A stretch of DNA of 64,000 nt from Spongilla lacustris (lineage: Eukaryota > Porifera > Demospongiae > Spongillida > Spongillidae): the NCBI GenBank assembly GCA_949361645.1, contig OX442416.1, positions 6,268,362 through 6,332,361 of the forward strand. Direction: 5' to 3'. Of the stretch, positions 12,604-22,782 are shown one piece after another (position 1 is the first letter of the stretch; every line of letters begins with the position of its first letter). The notes under the pieces are model-generated. The model saw nothing but the letters and a program-made list of their open reading frames with translations. It ran no database searches and was not told the DNA's origin. Position numbers and translations under genes: made by a program.

Positions 12604-13997
12604 TGCTTCTCACAAAGAGAGGGAAAAATGAGAAAGTCTTGTTTTTTAGTCATAACTCTGTAACCAAACATGATGTTGAAACACCAATTACATTCTTGGA
12701 ATCAGCATGTATTTTTGCATCATCCTGTGAATTTATGTTGTGCCACGTGATGTATTTTCGTTTCAGGACCACAACAAGTAACATAGGGTTAAAACAACAT
12801 TTTTTGTTTATAACTCATGAACGCAATGAAATTAAGGCTTCAAATTTACAACACAACTGCACCATCATAGTCTGCATGTGCTTGAACAGTTTGATCGTTG
12901 CACGCCTTCTAGTTATGGAGATCGGTTCAAGATTATAAAATATTGAAGGTGGGTAGCGGTTAAGGAAAAAACTTCAGAAAACTTCCGAAGTAATGTTTGA
13001 TTTTTTGTTTGTTACATTGCAAAGTCCCTGTAGTTAATATATGGAACATTGTACTCTTATCCTTAATTGCGATCGTAAGTTGCAATTTGCCAAAGTTCAA
13101 AATTCCATTATCGGATAGAAATTTTGATTATTGATGACGTATCAAAACATGATGTCATTATAGTGATGACGCGTTGTTGTCTTAAACTGTATCAGTAAAG
13201 AATGCCTGTTCTACAAATTTGTGTTCTCAACAGGCGAGCCAGAGTTGGCTACCCCTTGCTCGACCGCTCTTGTACTCCCAACTTCTTCGCTTTCTATTTC
13301 TGGTACCCCCCGATACATGTATGTATGTATCAGGTAGGTTCTGGAAAGTACAAGTACCAGAAACAGAATCACAGAAGACTTGGAAACTGCTGCATGCGCC
13401 AGAAGCCATTGTGTTATTGTAATCAGTTGTGACGTCAAAGTGGACGATAATACCTTAACGTATACGGAAAAACGTTAAAATTTCTATCCGATAATGAAAT
13501 TTTTAACTTTGGCAAATTGCAACTTACGATCACAATGACGGATAAGCTTTAAATGTTTCATATATTAACTACAGGGACTTTGCAATGTAACGACAAAGAA
13601 TTAAACCTTACCTCGGAACTTTTATGGAGTTTTTTCCTTAACCGCTACCCACCTTCAATATGTTACAATCTTGAACCGATCTCCATAACTAGAGGGCGTA
13701 TAACGATCAAACTGCTCATGGACACGCAGACTATGATGATGCAGTTGTGTTGTAAATTTGAAGCATCAACTCCATTGCATTCATGAGTTATAAACAAAAA
13801 ATGTTCTTTTAACCCTATGTTACTTGTTGTGGTCCTGAAACGAAAACACATCACGTGACACAACATAAATTCACAGGATGATGCAAAAATACATGCTGAT
13901 TCCAAAAATGTAATTGGTTTTTCCACATCATGTTTGGTTACAGAGTTATGGCTAAAAAACTAGACATTCTCATTTTTCCATCTCTTTGTGAGAAGCA
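12604..13997. mobile_element. Long foldback element (~1.4 kb, ~520-bp terminal inverted repeats)
   Basis: The left arm starts CAGTGCTTCTCACAAAGAGA and the right arm ends with its complement, TCTCTTTGTGAGAAGCACTG. Homology continues inward for about 520 bases (12,604-13,125 against 13,478-13,997) with scattered differences. The ~350-bp centre is unrelated to the arms. The ~110- and 87-codon frames in the arms are mirror images of each other and do not resemble a transposase, so I treat them as non-coding. I could not read a clean TSD. It lies in the large gap between the two WDR19-like exon blocks. Confidence 0.85.
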
Positions 13998-13999
13998 CT

Positions 14000-15350
14000 G
14001 TATACATGCAGCAGTCCCCAGACATGTATACAGGTAAAAGTATATAATGGCTTTCCAAGCCTAAAATACTTCCACACAATACACCATATGGCCCTGTGAG
14101 TGTGAGCATGTACATGTAGATATAGTATAAGGTTAGTACAATTAGACACTTGGATACGGTGGGGAGCAGAGGTAGAGATAGAACCAGGGGAGGGGCAAGT
14201 ACATCATATGGAGAAATTGTCCATACATAGGCGGACATTTAGCTCTTTTTTTTCAAATTGATTTTTAAACACATGTACTAAGTACGATAAATCGGTCTGA
14301 TTGTGAATCTGTAACTTATAGATTTATATCATGAGCCATTCTTGTACAAAAATCAAGACAAAAAATCAATTTCTACCGCACTAATTTATTCGTAAAGTAG
14401 ACATGTTACGTAACATTTATTAACAATTATGTCATTTATCAATAATGTTTTTTACTAATGGCCTAGCTCACGAGACGCATACAAAGCCGATGACGTATTA
14501 CTAATACTAAGTAAGTAAAAGTAATTGTAGCTCACGTAAACACAGATTGAACACGCACCGCAGATGACCGAAAGCCATAGGGATGATGTCGGCTTCGTCC
14601 AAAGTGGTCGGTCCGCAATTACTAGTAGTTCACGACGGGAGACCGAGTCCCAACATGTCATCATGTATCATGATGTATGCTCCGCCATGCATATTTACCA
14701 ATTCTTTCAATATTGGTGCAGCGTCCGTTGTGCACGTCACGCCACCAGCACTTTTTATGCCACCTTTCTATGCGGCAATTCATTATTGCCATGAAGCCTC
14801 GATCGCGATCATCGCGCGGGCAACATATCGTAAAAGCAGAGATAATATAAAGCGATACTTCCTATGATATATGCTATTACATTTATAGTTTCTCTTAGCC
14901 CCTTCCGTAGTCAATCATCGACTCAATGTGATATGGGAGATGTAAACGATGGGCGGACCGGCAGCGTGGGCGTTTCTCTAGAGCCGAAAACATTGGCAAG
15001 CTAGAACCCGTATCTTAAACGTTTATTTCATGTCAAGATATCGAACTTCTTATAGGTTAATACATTTACCGTAGTGATCAGGTCGAGTCATGCTGCCCTT
15101 CCCCATCACTGAGTTAAGTTTACACATTGACAATTACCACAAAGACCCTGCTGCTATCACAGCTACAAGCAAGTCTAGTGTCATATATATGATGGGCACC
15201 AAACAAAACAAAAAACGATAAGTGCCTAAGGTAGCACATCTCCATGGAAACAGTTGCAAACAGACATTTAAACAAATTCACAGCTCCTGATATTGAAACC
15301 TAGAGGGAAAAAGTGATGGTTATGCATCAGAACAAATGCCCCTACCATAA
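14000..15350. other. No gene recognised
   Basis: No supported exon. A 94-codon frame at 14,583-14,867 on the plus strand has ordinary composition but no recognised motif and no splice support. The rest is AT-rich unique sequence. Confidence 0.45.
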
Positions 15351-16262
15351 AACCAAAGCCCTCAGCATCATGCACAAAGCACACTCCATCCCCTCCCATT
15401 AGGTCGAATGCAAAGCTCAACCAAGGCATCAGGACTAGTGCTTGCCCAACAGGCCCCTGTCATTACCCCCCCCCCACCCACACACACACACACGCATATT
15501 CTGCACACAGTGTGTGATTTGTATGACTTATACATGTAACTTCTCTGTATGGTTTCTACAGTTTACAAATAGAAAGGAGTACAGTGTAGGTGGTACGGAG
15601 GTGAAGAGGAAAGACACATGAACACTTAACCTTCAGTACTCACGATAAGTCTAAGTAGATACCATGCAGCCCCGGATCAAGCATAGCCTTGGGGGTGGGG
15701 GCCAGCTGCCCCCTCCCCCATGGCATATGAAATGCCACCCCTCTGGCAGCAATTGCCCCCCCCCCCCCTCCCCTCCCCAGCCACACACGCTTCCGTTGAT
15801 GATTACATATACCCGCGAGTAGATTACGTGTTGTATCATACGTAAAAAAAAGTCCGAATACTTGCTGACAAATGTCAACAAAGCAGTGGAGCACAACAGG
15901 GCATGTACAAATGTACCCCTTCGACTGCATCCCCTCCTCCCCCCCAGTTTTCATGCACCCTCTGGTAAAACCAAATTCATGTAGGTCCAGGGTAGTCCTA
16001 CATGTACATAAGTACATGCCAGTAGTTAGATAGATGTACACATGTACATGTAGGTCTTAGGCCTAATGTAGATATGGTAGTCTTAGGTAGGTACATATAA
16101 ATCCAGGATAGGCCTACATAGGTACATGTACAGGGTATGTTTATTTTATGTCTAACATCAGATAAGGTTGTGGGTTCCTTTCATGTTTAATTATATTCAC
16201 AGCACAGCACAGCACATGTACATGTAGTTTGAAGGGAATACATGTAGACAAAAGACACAAGT

Positions 16263-16690
16263 CATTTTCAGAACTCAGGTAGGTACATGTAGGTCTATGT
16301 AGGTCCATGTAAGGGTTCATGCAGGGTAGGTCTATGTAGGTCCATGTAAGGGTTCATGCAGGGTAGGCCTATGTAAGTACATGTAGGGTGAACTGCAGGG
16401 TAGGCCTAAGGTTCATGTACATGTAGTGTAGGCCTCATGTAGGAGGTAGGTCTACATGTAGCTTCAGGGCAGGCAAGGTAGCAGCACTACATGGGCCTCT
16501 AACATCAGATAAGGTTGCGGGTTCCCCTTTCAAGTTTATTATATTCACAGCACAGACCATGGGCAGATCTTAGGATTAAGAGTACATGTAGGTACATGTA
16601 CATGTATGACAGAAGCCTTCAGTATTCTGGTACATGTACATGTATGACAAAAGCCTTCAGTATTCTGGTACATGTACATGTAGGAACGTG
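16263..16690. repeat. Short tandem and TACATGTA-rich repeats
   Basis: Units containing GGTCTATGTAGGTCCATGTA and GGGTTCATGCAGGGTAGG repeat between 16,280 and 16,480. A ~41-bp unit containing GAAGCCTTCAGTATTCTGGT is tandem at 16,600-16,690. A separate ~58-bp segment starting CTAACATCAGATAAGGTTG occurs at 16,152 and again at 16,499. Confidence 0.75.
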
Positions 16691-16714
16691 TATGGGCTGG
16701 TTTTTAAGTATGAT

Positions 16715-17298
16715 GTAAAGGCTGATGTATGGGGTATAGTGTATAGGCTGGTGTATGGTGTATAGGCTGGTGTATGGTGTATAGGCTGGTGTATGGTGTA
16801 TAGGCTAGTGTACAGGCTGGGGTATGGTGTATAGGATGGTGTATGGTGTATACGCTGGTGTCTGGTGTATGGTGTACAGGCTGGTGTATGGTGCACAGGC
16901 TGGTGTATGGTGTATAGGCTAGTGTATGGTGTACAGGCCGGTGTATGGTGTACAGGCTGGGGTATGGTGTACAGGCTGGGGTATGGTGTATAGGATGGTG
17001 TATGGTGTATAGGCTGGTGTATGGTGTATCATAACAGGCTGGTGTACGGTGTACAGGCTGGTGTATGGTGTACAGGCTGGTGTATGGTGTACAGGCTGGT
17101 GTATGGTGTACAGGCTGGTGTATGGTGTACAGGCTGGTGTATGGTGTACAGGCTGGTGTATGGTGTACAGGCTCGTGTATGGTGTACAGGCTGGTGTATG
17201 GTGTACAGGCTGGTGTATGGTGTACAGGCTGGTGTATGGTGTACAGGCTGGTGTATGGTGTACAGGCTGGTGTATGGTGTACAGGCTGGTGTATGGGC
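16715..17298. repeat. 19-bp minisatellite
   Basis: Roughly thirty copies of TGGTGTATGGTGTACAGGC, the distal half (17,040-17,298) nearly perfect and the proximal half diverged. Nineteen bases is not a multiple of three and the unit lacks stops in most registers, so long frames open on both strands (up to 198 codons). These are artefacts. Confidence 0.95.
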
Positions 17299-17501
17299 AC
17301 ACATCATGCAAACACCAGCACATACCTACATAACACACCAGCACACATCAACCTTCAAAGTCGCAGTAGCCTGCCTCCTTGTAGTCTTTGCAGATGTCAG
17401 GTGGATAGAGTCCCAACGAACAGTACAGGGGACCTTTCCTAGGGGAGGGGAAAATGGCACCTACATGTAGAATGCTGCCTGCACATTATCCCGCAATGGA
17501 T

Positions 17502-17887
17502 CCCCTACGAAAAAATCTTGGCATGACATGTTCCAAATTCATGTGTGATATCTTTTTGCAAGTGTTCCAGTAGAGCACTGTTAAACATGCTTATGTAATT
17601 ACATTGCAGGCATATCAATCTTCTAACTTGCACAGGATGAATAGTTTCTAAAAAGCGATTCCCCGATGAGGCATACCCACTAATATGCTAAGGGGCGTGC
17701 CACTTTATAACTCCTCGGGGGAAGGCATTTTAGAAACTCTTCAACCTGTACAAGTTAGAAGAGTGATATGACTGCAATTTAATGACATAAGCATGTTCAA
17801 CAGTGCTCTAGAAAAACTGGAACACATGCGACAACATATCACACATGAATTTGGAACATGTCATGCCAAGATTTTTTTGTAAGGGAA
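17502..17887. mobile_element. Foldback MITE, ~385 bp
   Basis: The two ends are inverted copies: ATCTTGGCATGACATGTTCC on the left (from about 17,516) and GGAACATGTCATGCCAAGAT on the right. Homology continues inward about 150 bases through the GTTCCAG, AGAGCACTGTT and CTAACTTG words. No protein is encoded. It lies between two RNF113-like pieces, so it inserted within or beside that relic. Confidence 0.85.
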
Positions 17888-17888
17888 G

Positions 17889-18014
17889 GTGTGCCCTTTA
17901 TGATGTGCTCCTTTTAAAGTGTGCCCATTGAGGTGTGCTCCTTTTAAAGTGTGCCCATTAAGGTGTGCTCCTTTTAAAGTGTGCCCTTTAAGGTGTGCTC
18001 CTTTTAAAGTGTGT
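17889..18014. repeat. 30-bp tandem repeat, ~4 copies
   Basis: The unit GTGTGCCCATTAAGGTGTGC plus TCCTTTTAAA is repeated head to tail about four times, immediately after the foldback element ending at 17,887. Confidence 0.9.
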
Positions 18015-18773
18015 GACATTTTCTGTACAGTTCATGTTCATACATCGTGTGCTTGCTACCATACATTGCAGACACACACACACATGCACACACACACATA
18101 AATACACACACACACACACAACACTCATGGAATCGTACAATTGTCTGCCACAAAATTTGGCCTCATCACATCTGCTACCACATCCCTTGACCACACCCAC
18201 CTGCTGGCTGCACTCCCTTGTGAGGTCTCCCTCCCCTCGCGGCCTCGAAGTACTCGGTGTAGTTGTGTCCTCTGGATATTTGTCCTCCATACTATATATG
18301 GAAAAACAAACAATATTAATTAATCATCATACAACAGACTATGAGTTTTGCAGCATAGTAGGAGGACATGAATCACCATGGCAACTAGACACTATGTAGA
18401 TATACAAATAAAAATTTGTTCTGGAGAATAATGCTGATATTGGTGTCATTACAGGGTTAAAACTGGTGTCTCTAAAGGGCTAATATCACTGTATCTGACT
18501 GGCCTATAAAGGGTTACTGCAAGTGGTGTCCAGTGCCCAGACCTGGTTCAAATTCTGTGCCTTCTCCATGACACCCCGCTGGTCCTCGTTCTGTTCTGTC
18601 TCCATCTCCAAGGTGAGGGTGGCCTCCATGTCATGCCACCCTCTCAGACTGGTATGTGTGGGTCACCTTGCTGAGTTTGTCCTTATCTTTGTCACTGAAC
18701 ACTCTGAGCCTCCTCTGATGAAGGAAAGTGGAAGGAGAGGATCATGGAAGGAGGGAAGAGGCGAGGATGAGGA

Positions 18774-18950
18774 GGGAGGGAGGGAGGGAGGGAGGGAGGA
18801 AGGGAGGGAGGGAGGGAGGGAGGGAGGGAGGGAGGGAGGGAGGGAGGGAGGGAGGGAGGGAGGGAGGGAGGGAAGGAGGGAGGGAGGGAGGGAGGGAGGG
18901 AGGGAGGGAGGGAAGGAGGAAGGGAGGGAAGGAGGGAGGGAGGGAGGAGG
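18774..18950. repeat. (GGGA)n microsatellite
   Basis: About 175 bases of GGGA repeats with rare GGAA variants. The apparent Gly/Arg/Glu- or Pro/Ser/Leu-rich frames on either strand come from the repeat. A shorter GGA tract lies at 19,430-19,463. Confidence 0.95.
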
Positions 18951-19141
18951 GAGTGGGTAAATAGAGCTTGCCATTGGTGAGCATTGATAGCTGGAGTTTG
19001 AGTTGTGTACTGTGGAAAACAATGCAAAACGCCATCAAAACTAGCCAATTACATTCATGTGTGTATGCACAAGGTAACACAACACACAAGATCTGATTCT
19101 TAGCATACATATACATTGTGTACATGTACATACTGACTTAC

Positions 19142-20391
19142 ATGTATAGAGAGAGAGTTCCCTTTGGCCGTACCTACAGCCAGCAACTGAGAGTGCTTTG
19201 CCCAACAACACAGTGAGAGTGTGTCCCTGTGTGGGGTCAGAGGTATGTAAATGTTTACATGAGTATTACTACATGTATGTACGTGTAGTGCATGCACATA
19301 AGCATAAGGAAAAGCAAAATCACAAACAACACACATACATGCCTCATGACAAACTCACTGCACCTCTCACCATCTTTGTCCCATGCAGTCCATGGAGGTA
19401 CAGTCTCTGGTGGGAGGAAGAGGAGGGCAGGGAGGAGGAGGAGGAGGAGGAGGAGGAGGAGGAGGGGTTGGGAAGAGGATCATGAAGCTAGTGGAAAGAT
19501 TTACACCCCTCTTATGATGTGACTTCATCCTATCTTCTAATTAACGCCCATTGTACATTGCTCATACGTTTTAAGTGCTCTGTACCAATTTCAAACAGCA
19601 AAAAACATGTGAACAGCTTGCTGTATGCCTAACCCCACCCCTATCACAGGTAAAGTTATAAACGTCCAGCCTGGATTCTTTTAGACAGGTTTTTAACTAC
19701 AACCCATCTTAATAGCGTAGAAATCATCATGGGATTGTGCGTCCAGGATGGAAATATGTATGGTTCTACCCTGGTTCTGTTAAACAAACCCATGTTGAGG
19801 CAATAATTATATTCATCCTTCAACATGGATTTTGTTCGACAGAACCAGGGTAGAACATATTTCCACTCTGGACGCACAATCCCAAGATGGTTTTTAAGCT
19901 ATTAGGATGGGGTTTTGTTAAAAACCAGCCTAAAAAAAATCCAGGCTGGACGTTTATAACTTTTTCCTGTGTATCCCACCTTCCCTTCCTATCCCACCTT
20001 CCCCCTCCTCTTCTTACCCTGGTAGGACAATGGAAGCTTCAGATTTGCACTGGCCATGTCTGTCGTATATGTTCACCACATTGCCCACCCTAAGGAGCCA
20101 GGAGAGTATCGAAAGTTCGGCATGAAATTCCTTAAAATGCGGTCGTGCAGTTTACAGCATGACTAAACAGAGCACCTACCCTGTGATCGCGAGGTAATTA
20201 CCGACAGACTTTTGCCAGCTGAACTTTACGTCGGGCGATGAGGTCTGCACTTGAAAAACGCACTGCAAACATATTTGTTGGTGAGAATTACTTAGAACTT
20301 TCACGGGGCGCCACAGTACTACATGTCAAGTCATTCCGCAGTACATGGCAGTGCCTATCTGATAAAATCTAAATCGCATATTCACCTTCAT
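19142..20391 (-). pseudogene. WDR19: WDR19/IFT144-like exons, first block (start of protein)
   Basis: The start of the WDR19-like gene can be read as split exons: 20,386-20,391 (Met-Lys then GTGAAT donor), 20,180-20,262 (FSWQKSVGNYLAIT), 20,018-20,089 (GNVVNIYDRHGQCKSE, VLPG), 19,371-19,406 (DCTSMD or, in another frame, WDKDG) and 19,142-19,226 (LCCWAKHSQLLAVGTAKG). The phases of the first three are consistent, and the order matches the family. Two defects are visible. In the 19,371-19,406 exon the conserved MD and WDKDG are in different frames, separated by an apparent 4-base TGCA insertion. The exon expected for the next ~28 residues (blade ending in a W-D) was not found between 19,371 and 19,226. 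The remaining WD exons resume only at 11,953. The retrotransposon at 20,533 lies about 140 bases upstream of the start codon. Confidence 0.72.
19652..19966. mobile_element. Foldback MITE in a WDR19-like intron
   Basis: Left end AAAGTTATAAACGTCCAGCC and right end GGCTGGACGTTTATAACTTT are inverted copies. Homology covers about 130 bases per arm, including GTGCGTCCAG and TTCTACCCTGGTTCTGT. It lies between the exons at 20,018 and 19,406. No coding potential. Confidence 0.9.
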
Positions 20392-20532
20392 CCTGTAGGC
20401 TTCGGATCATACAAACAGGAGCTCAGCCTCTGGTCCGTATTTCCTTGTCGCTTGGAAATAACATTCATGACGTAGGCCTAATACACCTCAAGGGCGCGAA
20501 AAATAATTAAGGTGAAATCCTATTTTTAAAAT

Positions 20533-22205
20533 TAATAAAGTATCTTCTGAATCTGGAGTGCAGCAAGGTGACCCCCTGGGTCCTTTGCTGTTTGCATTAG
20601 TGCTTCACAAGCTGGTAGCAAGTGTGGAAGCTGATGATGAATGCTTTGACCTCCTCCTTCAAGGCTGGCTGGTAGTCGCCCGGCTGTGCTGCGGGCTCTG
20701 CATTTGATTGAGGAGATGGGCCCAGCCCTGGGTCTCCATGTAAACTTGGCCAAGTGCGAGTTATTTAGTAGAAAGGGCAACACCTTTTTTCCACCTGATG
20801 TGAGATGTTCATTCTTGCCCAACTTGGATATCCTCGGGGCACCAATCGGTGATTACTTGCACTGTTCTAAGTTTTTGCTGGTAAGTGTGCAGAGTCTAGG
20901 AAGTTGCTGTCTGGGCTAGTGGATGTGGCTGCAGTCGATCTCCAGGTAGCAGTTACCTTGTTGCGCATGTGTGGTAGCTTCTGCAGGATGGTCCACATAG
21001 CAAGGGTCACACCACCCAGCCTGGCCTCAGATGCTCTGAGGTCCTTTGATGAGGAGGTCCAACGGTGCTTTGCATTATGCACAGCCATTGAAGTTCCCAA
21101 TGGGGCATGGTGTCAGGCACAGCTCGGACTGAAATTTGGTGGTCTAGGCCTTCGCTCTGTCTCACTTCATGCTGCTGCTGCCTTCATTGCTTCCCTAGCA
21201 TCCTCCGGCTATGGTAGTGCTGACTATATCCATCTTCAACAGGCAGTAGTGGCATTTAACTCCCAGGTCTCAGTTCCCAATGCCATCTCAGTTCTATCTG
21301 TTCTGGCCTCTCCCACTCCTACCCAGAAGGTTTTGTCTGGAATGATCGAGAACCAACTTTTCTCCACCTTGTTGGAGTCTTCCTCTCATGCCAACAGAGC
21401 TCGTCTCCTGTCAGTGGCAGCCCCTCATTCTTCCTCTTGGCTATCAGTGGTCCCTTCACCTGGTTTGGGCTTGCACCTCGAATCCAATGAGTACCAGATG
21501 GCCATAAAGTGGTGGCTGGGACTGGACACTTCAGGTCGATCTATGTGTCCATTCTGCCCTGATACGGCCCTCGATCCTCTTGGTCATCATGCTGTGACTT
21601 GCAGACACGGAGGAGATGTTGTGATATGCCACAATCGCTTGCGGGATGAGATCTTTGACCTCTGCCGTCATGCCCACCTGAGTGTCAGATTGGAGAAAGG
21701 CAATGGCCTCACTAGAGACCTTGATCACACCAGACCTGCTGACATTCTCATTGCCGGATGGGACAGAGGCAAACCAGCTGCACTTGACATCACCATTACA
21801 TCACCCCTCTGCCCGGCCATCTTAGGTGAATCATGTCAACAAGCTGGTGCAGCAGTCCTTTCAGCAGAGGCCCGGAAACTACACTCAAATGGACCCAAAT
21901 GCCAGGAGTTAGGTTGGTCCTGCATCCCATTGGCAGTGGAGACGTATGGAAATTGGGGCAAAGAAGCCCAGGATACCATCTCCAGGCTGGCATCTCACTT
22001 GGCCATTCACCAGTCTTCACCCAAATCATCAGTGGTGGCTGAGATTTATGGGAGATTGAATATGACCCTGGTCCGGTCCATTGCCAGAGCCATCCTGGCC
22101 AGGGAGCTCCCACCCTCCTAACTGCTTATGTTTGTGTTTATATTCTTAGCTTATAGTGTATTTGTGTACTTGTATACATTTGCATTTTAAAGTAATAAAG
22201 TATTT
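20533..22205 (+). mobile_element. 5'-truncated RLE-type non-LTR retrotransposon
   Basis: The element starts inside a reverse transcriptase (SGVQQGDPLGPLLFALVLHK near 20,548, the conserved QGDPLGPLLF block). It continues with RALHLIEEMG, GLHVNLAKCELFS and GAPIGD in changing frames, then into a long intact C-terminal ORF. The segment that should carry the catalytic aspartate pair between QGWL and VVA is missing, so the reverse transcriptase is dead. The 3' end has a short AT-rich tail with AATAAA at 22,195. An 11-base word, TAATAAAGTAT, occurs at both borders (20,533-20,543 and 22,193-22,203) and may be the TSD. Truncation at the 5' end is expected for target-primed reverse transcription. Confidence 0.8.
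20904..22121 (+). pseudogene. C-terminal part of retrotransposon polyprotein (zinc motif + restriction-like endonuclease)
   Basis: A 405-codon frame, continuous to TAA. After a thumb-like region it carries a CCHC-type zinc motif (CPFC at about residue 215, then HHAVTC). Around residues 276-299 follows the RPADI...GWDRGKPAALDITIT pattern of the restriction-like endonuclease of R2/CRE-type elements, where the two acidic residues and the lysine are expected. A conserved tail follows (GWSCIPLAVETYG, LYGRLN-like EIYGRLNMTLVRS). The Met at 20,904 is simply the first one in this frame. The true protein began far upstream, and the frame shifts near 20,880-20,900. It is inactive because the upstream polymerase is truncated. 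Confidence 0.75.
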
Positions 22206-22645
22206 AATACATCACCGATATATATTTTTCGAAGTGTGCTTTTTTAAAATTTAATGATTCATATGCATGCACGTCTATGCATGCAGCTAGCGCGATGAAG
22301 GGCCGGCTACGCCTACGGGATATATATCTGCACAATCCACAAGCCTGCGCGATATACATAGCCTAGCTATAGTTAGCCTGGATTGTGACGTGACGTACGC
22401 GCGTGCAGAACAAAAACCAAAAAAAAAAACAGACCAATCAAGGGGGCTTGTCCAAACACTTTTTTTGTATAAAATTTTAAAAGGTTTTATTGTCCTCAAA
22501 TTTTGTTTCTATAATACGGAACATCTACTTAGCTGCAGTGTTAACTCCCCCTAAAGGAACGGGAATAAATTATTGATCTGAGTAAAGTGAGAATGGCAAA
22601 TGAATAATGTATACGATAATGAATTTAAAAAGTACTGGATACACC

Positions 22646-22771
22646 TATTCTCGAACCCAGACCCTAGCACGTCACAGCTGCGGATAGATTACATCACTGC
22701 TACTAGTTCTAGCGTAGCGGTGATGTAATCCATCCGCAGCTGTGACGTACTAGGGTCTGGGTACGAGACTA
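22646..22771. mobile_element. 126-bp palindromic MITE with 9-bp TSD, copy 1
   Basis: A near-perfect palindrome with ends TCTCGAACCCAGACCCTAG and CTAGGGTCTGGGTACGAGA and arms containing GTCACAGCTGCGGAT. It is flanked by the 9-base direct repeat GGATACACC at 22,637-22,645 and 22,772-22,780. A second member is at 34,227-34,319. A 9-bp TSD suggests a Mutator-like mobiliser, but 8-9 bp cannot be told apart with certainty here. Confidence 0.9.
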
Positions 22772-22782
22772 GGATACACCAG

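Larger units (their letters stand above)
15358..18735 (-). pseudogene. RNF113-like (CCCH zinc finger) gene relic
   Basis: RNF113 proteins are spliceosome-associated factors with one CCCH zinc finger and a RING domain. Minus-strand pieces match in the right order. 18,545-18,725 has SSEEAQSV, then VTHTYQSERVA, then DMEATLTLEMETEQN and VMEKAQNLNQ, in three different frames. 18,180-18,295 has EDK, a one-base slip, then ISRGHNYTEYFE, then VGVVKG in another frame. 17,353-17,438 is a clean exon with CCCCTAG/G and GAAG/GT borders containing PPDICKDYKEAGYC, the first half of the CCCH finger. A weak fourth piece at 15,358-15,410 reads GDGVCFVHD, like the second half of the finger with one residue missing. 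The RING domain was not found. Multiple frame changes and lost segments point to a pseudogene. It sits between the two WDR19-like blocks on the same strand. Confidence 0.5.

Noticed and set aside
12600..12940. 111-codon frame in the foldback arm
   Set aside because: Its mirror image is open in the other arm and both diverge with indels; no transposase motif.
14583..14867. 94-codon plus-strand frame with ordinary codon composition
   Set aside because: No motif recognised on either strand and an overlapping frame is also open; insufficient support.
16704..17470. Long open frames (up to 198 codons) on both strands with Tyr/Thr/His/Pro or Val/Tyr/Gly repeats
   Set aside because: They are produced by the 19-bp minisatellite, which lacks stops in most registers and runs open on both strands. 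No start context, splice sites or conserved protein.
18955..19015. Exon-like segment after an ACAG acceptor (STQLKLQLSML)
   Set aside because: Position would suit the next WDR19 exon, but the residues do not match and the frame runs into the GGGA tract.
18663..19131. Pro/Ser/Leu-rich and Gly/Arg/Glu-rich frames
   Set aside because: Direct translations of the (GGGA)n tract, open in several frames at once.
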